In this document: piece after piece, positions 1-5,779 of the stretch
Numbering within the stretch: the first letter of the stretch is position 1
Layout: each line of letters opens with the position of its first letter
From: JBHIDJ01 sp046760105
GTDB lineage: Bacteria; Pseudomonadota; Gammaproteobacteria; Acidiferrobacterales; SPGG2
Assembly (NCBI GenBank): GCA_046760105.1
Contig: JBHIDJ010000160.1
Span: 1-6,572 of the forward strand
Length of the DNA stretch: 6,572 nt
Reading direction: 5' to 3'
Position numbers and translations under genes: made by a program
Notes under the pieces: model-generated
Databases searched by the model: none
Told to the model about the DNA's origin: nothing
What the model saw: the letters and a program-made list of their open reading frames with translations, nothing else

Positions 1-14
1 GGTGGAAATGCAAT

Positions 15-34
15 AGGATTGTAGGAACAATCCT
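15..34. repeat. 8-bp stem-loop near left edge
   Basis: AGGATTGT (15-22) and ACAATCCT (27-34) are perfect inverted repeats around the four-base loop AGGA. The stem is only moderately GC-rich and neither side has a convincing T-run, so it is not called a terminator. It could be a transcript hairpin or a dyad binding site for a gene to the left. Confidence 0.4.
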
Positions 35-159
35 TGCCGTGTAGTCGTGGTTCGAAGTCACGTTGGGTGAATTAACATCTTAACTGAAACAGTCACTTGC
101 GACGCTTGCCTTATTTACAAACCCGACGGAACTCGTTGATTTTCTGCTCTAGCAAATTT

Positions 160-182
160 TGCTTTGACACAAATTTGACACA
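160..182. promoter_or_regulatory. Tandem 11-bp direct repeat, possible regulator site
   Basis: TTTGACACA occurs at 163-171 and again at 174-182, a 9-base perfect repeat with an 11-bp period, one helical turn. Read on the minus strand the units are GTGTCAAATTT and GTGTCAAAGCA, which resemble the 11-bp tandem halves of a PhoB box (CTGTCATAAAT) or another OmpR-family response regulator site. On the plus strand each unit contains TTGACA, a -35 consensus, but no good -10 box lies 16-18 bases after either. It may control a gene beyond the left edge. This is a pattern match only. Confidence 0.3.
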
Positions 183-228
183 CGACATTTCGTAGCGTCA
201 CAGTGCGAAGACGTACGCCACTATCCGA

Positions 229-248
229 CTACCGCCGAAGGGCGGCAA
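229..248 (-). terminator. Possible 3' hairpin / weak terminator after coxL
   Basis: The hairpin begins 9 bases after the coxL stop. In the minus-strand transcript CCGCC (236-232 complement pairs with 245-241) forms five G-C pairs around a CUUC loop. The stem extends by G-U, U-A and U-G pairs to about 8 pairs; the wobbles form only in the coxL-sense RNA. No U-run follows, so termination would have to be Rho-aided, or the hairpin may protect the mRNA 3' end. Functional role is inferred from position and structure only. Confidence 0.35.
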
Positions 249-257
249 CTCGCCGCA

Positions 258-2624
258 CTACAGCGCCACCCCTTTCTCCTTAAGAATCGTCCACACCTTC
301 TCAGGCGTGATTGGGATGTCTATATGTCGGACATCGAGGTGCGACAACGCATCGACGACGGCGTTGACGATTGCCGGTGGCGCACCAACGGTGGCCGATT
401 CACCGACCCCTTTCGCACCGAAGGGATGATGCGGTGAAGGCGTCACGGTCTTGTCTGTCTCCCATTTCGGTGTCTCTACTGCCGTGGGGAGCAGATAGTC
501 CATGAAACTACCACCTTGGATATTGCCGTTTTCGTCGTAGCTGATTTCCTCCAGCAACGCGGGCGCCATGCCCATGGTAAGACCGCCGTGGATCTGACCG
601 TCCACGATCATCGGATTAATAATGTTGCCGCAGTCGTCTACCGCCACGAACCGACGAATTTTCACCTCACCGGTACCGCGGTCGAGGTCGACGACGCAGA
701 TATAGCTGCCGAACGGGAACGTAAGGTTCGGCGGATCGTAGTACGAGACGGCCTCAAGCCCGGCCTCCATTCCCGGCGGATGGTTCGTGTAGGCGGCAAA
801 TACGATCTCTTGAATGGTCTTAGCCTTTTGCGGTGCGCCCTTGACCGAGAACTTTCCTGGCTCCCATTCGAGATCTTCCTCGCTCACTTCGAGCAGATGG
901 GCGGCGATCTTCTTTGCCTTCTCGCGTATCTTGCGTGCTGCCATGGCGCCTGCCGCACCGGCCGTTGGTGTCGAGCGGCTGGCGTAGGTGCCGAGACCGT
1001 AGGGCGCCGTATCGGTGTCCCCTTCTTCGATCTCGACGTGCGCCGCCGGGATGCCCAGTTCCTCGGCAACGATCTGTGCGTACGTGGTCTCGTGCCCCTG
1101 ACCCTGCGACTTGGTCCCGAACCGAGCCGTCGCCTTGCCAGTGGGGTGGACCCGGATCTCGCACGAGTCGAACATCTTGAGCCCGAGGATGTCGAAATGC
1201 TTCGATGGACCCGCGCCGACGATCTCGGTAAAGCTTGAGATCCCGATTCCCATGAGCTCCCCACGCTTGCGTTTTTCCGCCTGCTCTTTGCGCAGCTCGG
1301 CGTAACCGACCTTCTCCATGGCCTTCTCGAGGGCGGCGTGATAGTTACCGCTGTCATACTCCCACCCCAGCGCTGACTGATAAGGAAATTTGTCCGCCGG
1401 AATGAAGTTCTTGAGCCGCAGGTCGGCCGGATCCATCTTGAGCTCGTGCGCCAGGATGTCAGTCATCCGTTCGATCGCATGCACGGCTTCAGTGACGCGG
1501 AATGAACAGCGGTAGGCGATCCCGCCCGGCGGTTTGTTCGTGTAGGCAGCATCGACCTCAGCGAACGCATGCTTGAGATCGTAGGACCCGGTGCAAATCG
1601 AGAACATACCGGCGGGAAACTTCGACGGATTCGCGGCAGCGTCAGTGTAGCCGTGATCGGCCAGCGTCTTGATGCGTAGCGCTGTCATCGTCCCGTCCTT
1701 CTTCGCCGCAAGCTCGGCCGTGATGTGGTAATCGCGCGCAAAGGAATCCGCCTGCAGGTTCTCCATGCGATCCTCGATCCACTTCACCGGCTTGCCGGTG
1801 ACCACAGACGCGGCGACGGCGATCACGTAGCCGGGATACACCGGCACCTTGCCGCCGAAGCCTCCGCCGATATCCGGCGAGATGATGCGGATCTTTTCCT
1901 CGGACAGTCCCACGTGCCCGGCCACGAGCGCAAACACCGTACGGATCGCATGCGGCGCTTGGGTCGTCATGTAAACCGTGAGCTTACCCGTCACGCGATC
2001 GAAGTCTGCAACGCACCCGCAGGTTTCGATCGACGCGACGTGAATGCGCGGGATGTAGATGTCCTGTTTGACGACCACATCGGCCTCGTCCACCGCCGCG
2101 TTCGTGCTTTCTTTGTCGCCCGCCTCCCAGTGGAAGATGTGATTGTTTTTCTTGTCCTTCTTGTCGGTGCGCAGCACCGGCGCATCCGGTTCCAGGGCCT
2201 TGAACGGATCCACGACCACCGGCAGAGGATCGTACTCCACCTCAACCGCTTCGACGCCGTCCGCCGCCGCGTAGCGGTCGGTGGCGATGACCGCCGCGAC
2301 TTCCTGGGCCTGGTACATCACCTTCTCGGTAGGGAGCACCATCTGGGTATCCGACATCAAGGTCGGCATCCAATGCAGGTTGTACTGTTCCAGGGTCTCA
2401 CCGGTGATCACGGCGAGCACACCGGGGACGGCCAGCGCCTTCTCTGTGTTTATCGACTTGATTTTGGCGTGGGCGAACGGGCTCCGGACGATGTCCAGGT
2501 AGACCATGCCGGGGAGCTGGATGTCGTCCACGTAGTTGCCCCTGCCGCGGATCAAGCGTGGATCTTCCTTGCGCTTGATCGAGTGACCCATGCCGCCCAC
2601 TTCTGCCGTCGTCTGAGGTGCCAT
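258..2624 (-). CDS. coxL: Carbon monoxide dehydrogenase large (Mo/Cu) subunit, form I CoxL
   Basis: Catalytic subunit that oxidises CO with water to CO2 at a Mo-S-Cu site bound to molybdopterin cytosine dinucleotide; cytoplasmic, no signal peptide. It has 788 residues, against 809 in Oligotropha. The N-terminal domain opens with GHSIKRKEDPRLIRGRGNYVDD (residues 13-34). Visible active-site features are TTQAPH with Gln222 (Oligotropha Gln240), GGGFGG at 253-258 (cofactor-binding region), AYRCSFR at 370-376 with Cys373 (Cys388, Cu ligand; bases 1497-1517), and GVGES with Glu742 (Glu763). AYxCSFR is the form I signature; form II CoxL has AYRGAGR. Residue equivalences are from family knowledge, not a computed alignment. 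The ATG at 2624 is well placed: AGGAGG overlaps the coxS stop 13 bases upstream. It is last in the operon, after coxM and coxS. No frameshift or missing key residue is seen. Other xanthine oxidase-family enzymes are excluded by the CSFR loop and the cox neighbours. Confidence 0.97.
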   Translation of the reverse strand: MAPQTTAEVGGMGHSIKRKEDPRLIRGRGNYVDDIQLPGMVYLDIVRSPFAHAKIKSINTEKALAVPGVLAVITGETLEQYNLHWMPTLMSDTQMVLPTEKVMYQAQEVAAVIATDRYAAADGVEAVEVEYDPLPVVVDPFKALEPDAPVLRTDKKDKKNNHIFHWEAGDKESTNAAVDEADVVVKQDIYIPRIHVASIETCGCVADFDRVTGKLTVYMTTQAPHAIRTVFALVAGHVGLSEEKIRIISPDIGGGFGGKVPVYPGYVIAVAASVVTGKPVKWIEDRMENLQADSFARDYHITAELAAKKDGTMTALRIKTLADHGYTDAAANPSKFPAGMFSICTGSYDLKHAFAEVDAAYTNKPPGGIAYRCSFRVTEAVHAIERMTDILAHELKMDPADLRLKNFIPADKFPYQSALGWEYDSGNYHAALEKAMEKVGYAELRKEQAEKRKRGELMGIGISSFTEIVGAGPSKHFDILGLKMFDSCEIRVHPTGKATARFGTKSQGQGHETTYAQIVAEELGIPAAHVEIEEGDTDTAPYGLGTYASRSTPTAGAAGAMAARKIREKAKKIAAHLLEVSEEDLEWEPGKFSVKGAPQKAKTIQEIVFAAYTNHPPGMEAGLEAVSYYDPPNLTFPFGSYICVVDLDRGTGEVKIRRFVAVDDCGNIINPMIVDGQIHGGLTMGMAPALLEEISYDENGNIQGGSFMDYLLPTAVETPKWETDKTVTPSPHHPFGAKGVGESATVGAPPAIVNAVVDALSHLDVRHIDIPITPEKVWTILKEKGVAL

Positions 2625-2630
2625 CGTTTT

Positions 2631-2639
2631 CCCCCTCCT
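2631..2639 (-). promoter_or_regulatory. coxL ribosome binding site
   Basis: The minus strand reads TAGGAGGGGGAAAACG and then ATG. The AG of the coxS stop codon TAG forms the first two bases of AGGAGG, giving a perfect Shine-Dalgarno core with 9 bases to the ATG at 2624. It fixes the coxL start. A ribosome ending coxS sits on the coxL initiation site, which favours coupled synthesis of the two subunits. Confidence 0.85.
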
Positions 2640-3108
2640 ACCGCAGCTTCTCCGCCGCGTACTGTATCGATTTGACGATGTTTACGTATCCGGTGCAGCG
2701 GCACAAATTTCCTGAGATGGCCTGCCGGATCTCGTCTTCACTTGGATCAGTGTTGTCTTGCAGCAGCGCATACGCGGTCATCATCATGCCGGGCGTGCAG
2801 TAGCCGCACTGCAACCCATGCTTTTCCCAGAACCCCTCCTGCAGCGGATGTAGCTGGCCATCTTGCTCCAGCCCTTCCACCGTCATCAGCTCACAGCCAT
2901 CGGCCTGCACGGCTAGCACGGTGCATGACTTGACCGGCTCACCGTCGAGCAACAGCGTGCACGCGCCGCAGTGCGTCGTATCGCATCCGATATGGGTACC
3001 CGTAAGCCGCAGGACATCGCGGATCAGGTGCACGAGCAAGAGCCGCGACTCGACCTCGGCCTCGTGCTCCGTCCCGTTTACGGTTACATGAATCTTGTGT
3101 TTCGCCAT
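2638..3108 (-). CDS. coxS: Carbon monoxide dehydrogenase small iron-sulfur subunit CoxS
   Basis: Electron-transfer subunit with two [2Fe-2S] clusters that link the Mo/Cu site of CoxL to the FAD of CoxM. At 156 residues it has normal family length. The N-terminal plant-ferredoxin-like domain holds Cys42, Cys47, Cys50 and Cys62 (GCDTTHCGAC, then KSC). The C-terminal four-helix domain holds Cys101, Cys104, Cys136 and Cys138 (QCGYCTPGM and NLCRCTGY), so all eight ligands are present at almost the same positions as in Oligotropha. An additional Cys72 is not a known ligand. The ATG at 3108 lies 2 bases after the coxM TAA and is preceded by AGGAGGG inside the coxM 3' end, which points to translational coupling. 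The TAG stop is itself part of the coxL ribosome binding site. The protein is cytoplasmic. Alone it could be any small subunit of a molybdenum hydroxylase; the neighbours make it CoxS. Confidence 0.96.
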   Translation of the reverse strand: MAKHKIHVTVNGTEHEAEVESRLLLVHLIRDVLRLTGTHIGCDTTHCGACTLLLDGEPVKSCTVLAVQADGCELMTVEGLEQDGQLHPLQEGFWEKHGLQCGYCTPGMMMTAYALLQDNTDPSEDEIRQAISGNLCRCTGYVNIVKSIQYAAEKLR

Positions 3109-3110
3109 GG

Positions 3111-3983
3111 TTACTGCCCTCCTGCTCGCCGGACAGCCTGCGTGAGCGCGCGGGCGGTGAGAACGCGCGCCATCTCACGCTTGTACTCGACCGACCCACG
3201 CCGGTCGACCGTGGGGGCGGTGGCCTGTGCCGCCAACCGAGCCGCCTCAGCGATGGCCGTATCGTCCGGCTTCTTTCCTTGAAGGTAGTTCTCGGCCTCC
3301 GTCGCCTTGATCGGCGTGGGACCCGCGTTGGTAAGGCCGATTCCGGCCCGCTCTACCTTGCCGTTTTTCCCGAGAGTCACCTGCGCGGCGGTCGCGGCGG
3401 TCGCGAGATCACCCACCTTGCGCTCGAGCTTCACATAGGCCCCGCCGCTGCCGGGCGCAGGGATCGGGATTCTGATCTCCGTGAGGATTTCATCGGGTTT
3501 CAGCGCAGTAGTGAAAAGTCCGGTAAAGAACTTGTCGATCGGTATCGTACGCTCGCCCTTGGCACTGGTCGCCATTACTTCTGCGCCGAGGGCGAGCATC
3601 GTAGCCGGGTGATCGTTCCCCGGGTCGCCATGCGCCAGGTTTCCGCCCACAGTAGCGCGGTTGCGCACGAGCGGGTCGGCGATGACCAGGGCGGTGTCCA
3701 TCAGTATGGGGTACTTTGATCTGATGAGGTCTGCGCGTTCCAGCGCCGCCTCCCGGGTCGCGCCGCCGATTTTCAGATAGCCGTCCTCTTCCTTAATATA
3801 CTCGAGTCCGGGGACGCGCCCGATGTCCACCAGATGATCAGCATAACCCAGGCGAAGCTTGAGCAGTGGCAGCAGACTCTGACCGCCCGAGAGTACTTTG
3901 GCTGCCTCCCCGTAACGCTCCAGCAGCGCCACTGCCTCGGCAAGCGTGTTCGGTGCATGGTAGTCAAATGCAGCAGGAATCAT
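3111..3983 (-). CDS. coxM: Carbon monoxide dehydrogenase medium FAD subunit CoxM
   Basis: Flavoprotein subunit that takes electrons from the CoxS clusters and passes them to the quinone pool or another respiratory acceptor. It has 290 residues, usual for the family (288 in Oligotropha). The N-terminal FAD-binding lobes carry the two glycine motifs SGGQS (residues 32-36) and TVGGN (111-115), at the same positions as AGGHS and TIGGD of the Oligotropha protein. NLAHGDPGNDHPA follows (115-127), typical of the family. The C-terminal CO dehydrogenase flavoprotein domain shows YVKLERKVGDLA (about 183-194) and ends with a conserved-looking DRRGSVEYKREMA segment. The ATG at 3983 is supported by GGAAAGGGGG just upstream. 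It starts 27 bases after the coxG stop, the largest gap inside the cluster, and begins the catalytic block. The M-S-L order is characteristic of form I operons; form II operons are usually S-L-M. Confidence 0.95.
   Translation of the reverse strand: MIPAAFDYHAPNTLAEAVALLERYGEAAKVLSGGQSLLPLLKLRLGYADHLVDIGRVPGLEYIKEEDGYLKIGGATREAALERADLIRSKYPILMDTALVIADPLVRNRATVGGNLAHGDPGNDHPATMLALGAEVMATSAKGERTIPIDKFFTGLFTTALKPDEILTEIRIPIPAPGSGGAYVKLERKVGDLATAATAAQVTLGKNGKVERAGIGLTNAGPTPIKATEAENYLQGKKPDDTAIAEAARLAAQATAPTVDRRGSVEYKREMARVLTARALTQAVRRAGGQ
3117..3123 (-). promoter_or_regulatory. coxS ribosome binding site
   Basis: AGGAGGG on the minus strand lies within the last codons of coxM, 8 bases before the coxS ATG at 3108, with the coxM TAA between them. 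It is a consensus-strength Shine-Dalgarno and decides the coxS start. Confidence 0.85.
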
Positions 3984-3987
3984 AGCG

Positions 3988-3997
3988 CCCCCTTTCC
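3988..3997 (-). promoter_or_regulatory. coxM ribosome binding site
   Basis: GGAAAGGGGG on the minus strand ends 4 bases before the coxM ATG at 3983, in the 27-base gap after coxG. It is purine-rich and G-heavy rather than a perfect AGGAGG, but it is the only candidate and supports the chosen coxM start. A short inverted repeat directly abuts its upstream side. Confidence 0.7.
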
Positions 3998-4017
3998 GCG
4001 CTGAAGCGGCTTAGCGC
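3998..4017 (-). repeat. Inverted repeat / hairpin at coxG-coxM junction
   Basis: On the minus strand GCGCT (4017-4013) pairs with AGCGC (4002-3998). An inner AAG/CTT can extend the stem across one bulged base, leaving a three-base loop. The stem contains the coxG TAA stop and ends exactly where the coxM Shine-Dalgarno begins. There is no following U-tract, so it is not an intrinsic terminator. It could be a processing or stabilising element between accessory and catalytic genes, or chance in GC-rich DNA. Confidence 0.35.
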
Positions 4018-4646
4018 AACAAGAACAAGTAGATTGCCGCGACCAATGCTGCAGCGGTGACCCAAAAAGCCGGGTGTCGCAACGTGCGGCCGAATGCGCG
4101 CTTCCCAACCGCTGTTCCGAGGGCGACGACATCGATCGCCTCGGCCGCGGTGGGTGCAGACCCGTCCTTGTTACTGGTCGCAGGACCGGCTGCGACCTCA
4201 AGCTCGGCCCGCATAGCCTGTGTGAATTGTTGAAACAGTTGATCGGCGACGTCTTGAATCATGCGCTGGCCGAACTGCACGAGCATACCGGTGACGCTGA
4301 TCTCCGACGTGACCGCCACTTCGGTTTCTCCCTGCGCGTGTTCGATCAGCCGGCTCTTCATGCGCATCTCGGCGCCCCCTTTTCCCCGCACGTCCTGGCC
4401 CGATCCTACAATTTCAACCTCCCATGCATCCGGATCTAAACGCTCGAAGGTGATGTTGCCTTTGTAGCGCGCGGAGACCGGACCGACCTTCACCGTGATC
4501 GTGCCCGCGTGCGTCTGCGCGTCCACCTGCTCGGTGATCGCCGCCCCCGGCAGGCAGGTGGCGACTCGGTGGGGGTCCGTGAGAAAGGCCCACACTATAT
4601 CAGGCGCAGCCATGACGACGAAGCTCTTCTCGATCTGAAGCGCCAT
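4011..4646 (-). CDS. coxG: CoxG, SRPBCC-fold membrane-anchored CO dehydrogenase partner
   Basis: Carbon monoxide dehydrogenase subunit G family. The protein has 211 residues: an N-terminal SRPBCC/START-like domain (about 1-150), a low-complexity Ala/Thr/Ser-rich linker (about 152-178), a basic stretch (KRAFGRTLRH, 182-191) and one hydrophobic helix at about 193-210, one residue before the C-terminus. Family marks are CLPGA (31-35), VKVGPVSARYKG (52-63) and GKGGAEM (88-94). CoxG of Oligotropha recruits CO dehydrogenase to the cytoplasmic membrane, and the Mycobacterium homologue has been reported to bind menaquinone and hand it to the enzyme. The basic residues before the helix suggest a tail anchor with the domain in the cytoplasm (inference). 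The ATG is 2 bases after the coxE TGA with no strong Shine-Dalgarno, so translation is probably coupled to coxE. Its place directly before coxM differs from the classical order, where coxG follows coxLDEF. Confidence 0.9.
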   Translation of the reverse strand: MALQIEKSFVVMAAPDIVWAFLTDPHRVATCLPGAAITEQVDAQTHAGTITVKVGPVSARYKGNITFERLDPDAWEVEIVGSGQDVRGKGGAEMRMKSRLIEHAQGETEVAVTSEISVTGMLVQFGQRMIQDVADQLFQQFTQAMRAELEVAAGPATSNKDGSAPTAAEAIDVVALGTAVGKRAFGRTLRHPAFWVTAAALVAAIYLFLLR

Positions 4647-4648
4647 AG

Positions 4649-5779
4649 TCAGGCAGTCAGCAGAGGGAGTAGCCGCTCGAGCGATGCCAGATTGTGGGCC
4701 GGCGCAAAATGGTCCACGAACGGAAGCGCAGCCTCCATACCACGGGCCGCCGGCCGATAGCGCGGATCGCCCAGCAGCGGGTTGAGCCAGATCAGCTTTC
4801 GCGCCCGCGCGCCAATGGCGCGCATCGCACGCACCAGGCGCGTTGTATCGCCTCGGTCCAGGCCATCGCTCAGAATCACCACCACCGTCTTGCCATCCAC
4901 GACTTCACTTTGGTAGTGCGCGACGAAATCTGCCAGGCTTTCGCCGATCTTGGTGCCGCCCGACCAGTCGGGCACGCCAGCAGCGAGGCGATCCAGCACT
5001 GGTCCAATTCTGCCGGGCGTAAGCCACGGCGTAAGTCGCGTCAGCGAGGTGTTGAAAGCGAAGATCTCGGTGCGTCGCGCCACCCGCTTAAGTGAGAGTA
5101 CGAACGCCAGCAGAAAGCGTGTATGTGCATCCATCGAGCCGCTCGTGTCACACAGCAGAACCAGACGGGGTTCTTCCACCGCCCGCGCCCGTCGCGCAAG
5201 CTCAAGAAACTCCCCGCCCGTTGCGATCGCGCGTCGGAAACTGCGTCTGAGATCTGTGATTCCCCGCGTACGGACTGGCACAAGGCGGCGGCTCAGCCGC
5301 GTGGCAAGCCTGACCGCAAGGCGGGCAAGTAGCCGCTCCATGGCGGCCAAGTCCGTTTCGCAGCACTGGTCAAACGGCTTGTGGCGCAGGAGCGCTTCGG
5401 GACTGTATCCCGGGATGTCTCCGTCGGGGGTTTCGGTGCTCGATTTCTCCGCGGGAAGGTCGATTACCTGGGTCCCGTCAAACCGGGAAACCGGAGCACG
5501 CCGATCGGGACGCGGCCATGGCCGCCCCGCCACATGCTTCCGCCGTGTGCCCGCGTGCGCCCACAAGCGCTCAAACAGCTCATCGAACACCTCCCAATCG
5601 CGCCGCTGGATCTTCAGCGCCGTGCGAAGCGCGCGGTGAACCTCATCTCGATCGAAGAGATCGACCAGGGTCAGCGCCGCCGCACCGTCGAGCTCATCGC
5701 TCAAGCTGACATCAATCCCTCGCTGCCGCAGCGCGCCCCCAAAACGTGCCAGGTGTACCACAATGTCGTGCTGATTCAT
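4649..5779 (-). CDS. coxE: CoxE, VWA-domain protein for CO dehydrogenase active-site maturation
   Basis: VWA/CoxE family protein, 376 residues. The N-terminal half (about 1-200) is helical and Arg-rich, with a polar, probably disordered segment near 78-122. The von Willebrand A domain follows (about 204-370). Its metal-ion-dependent adhesion site looks complete: DTSGS with Asp211, Ser213 and Ser215, Thr276 in SGGTKIG, and Asp305 in ILSDG. In Oligotropha CoxE acts with CoxF in loading copper into the Mo-S site after CoxD-dependent sulfuration; MoxR ATPases such as CoxD commonly pair with VWA proteins. Start: the ATG at 5779 overlaps the coxD stop as ATGA. No Shine-Dalgarno is visible in front, so re-initiation after coxD is the likely mode. 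Odd point: adjacent cysteines, Cys139-Cys140, just before the VWA-preceding helices. The ORF is intact. Product family is certain; the exact biochemical role rests on work in other organisms. Confidence 0.92.
   Translation of the reverse strand: MNQHDIVVHLARFGGALRQRGIDVSLSDELDGAAALTLVDLFDRDEVHRALRTALKIQRRDWEVFDELFERLWAHAGTRRKHVAGRPWPRPDRRAPVSRFDGTQVIDLPAEKSSTETPDGDIPGYSPEALLRHKPFDQCCETDLAAMERLLARLAVRLATRLSRRLVPVRTRGITDLRRSFRRAIATGGEFLELARRARAVEEPRLVLLCDTSGSMDAHTRFLLAFVLSLKRVARRTEIFAFNTSLTRLTPWLTPGRIGPVLDRLAAGVPDWSGGTKIGESLADFVAHYQSEVVDGKTVVVILSDGLDRGDTTRLVRAMRAIGARARKLIWLNPLLGDPRYRPAARGMEAALPFVDHFAPAHNLASLERLLPLLTA

Larger units (their letters stand above)
1..257. other. Non-coding region downstream of coxL
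   Basis: No coding frame of useful length runs through this stretch on either strand, and no gene start or end at the left edge is visible. It is visibly richer in A and T than the cox genes, especially at 71-190, as expected of an intergenic spacer. It contains a GC-rich hairpin just after coxL (229-248), a tandem 11-bp repeat (160-181), an interrupted palindrome AGCAAA-T-TTTGCT (151-163) that overlaps the repeat, and an 8-bp stem-loop near the left edge (15-34). No complete tRNA or other RNA gene is recognisable. Confidence 0.7.

Noticed and set aside
46..62. tRNA T-arm-like sequence (CGTGG-TTCGAAG-TCACG)
   Set aside because: The stem-loop looks like a T arm, but the closing G53-C61 pair is a G-T, and no matching acceptor, D or anticodon arm or CCA is found at the right distances on either strand.
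164..203. Sigma-70 promoter reading toward coxL from the TTGACA words at 164-169 and 175-180
   Set aside because: Neither has a recognisable -10 hexamer at 16-18 bases, and a promoter here would run antisense into coxL. Kept only as part of the repeat feature.
258..2624. Form II CoxL, xanthine dehydrogenase or aldehyde oxidoreductase
   Set aside because: The active-site loop is AYRCSFR rather than AYRGAGR or the equivalents in other hydroxylases, and coxD, coxE and coxG are adjacent.
1725..2675. A 316-codon open frame on the plus strand antisense to coxL, and a 240-codon one at 516-1238
   Set aside because: Both lie opposite a well-supported coxL with intact active-site motifs. Their products are Arg/His-rich with no recognisable domain, as expected for shadow frames opposite GC-rich coding DNA.
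3111..3983. Separate promoter in the coxG-coxM gap
   Set aside because: The 27-base gap is filled by the hairpin and the ribosome binding site. No convincing -35/-10 pair was seen in it or just upstream in coxG.
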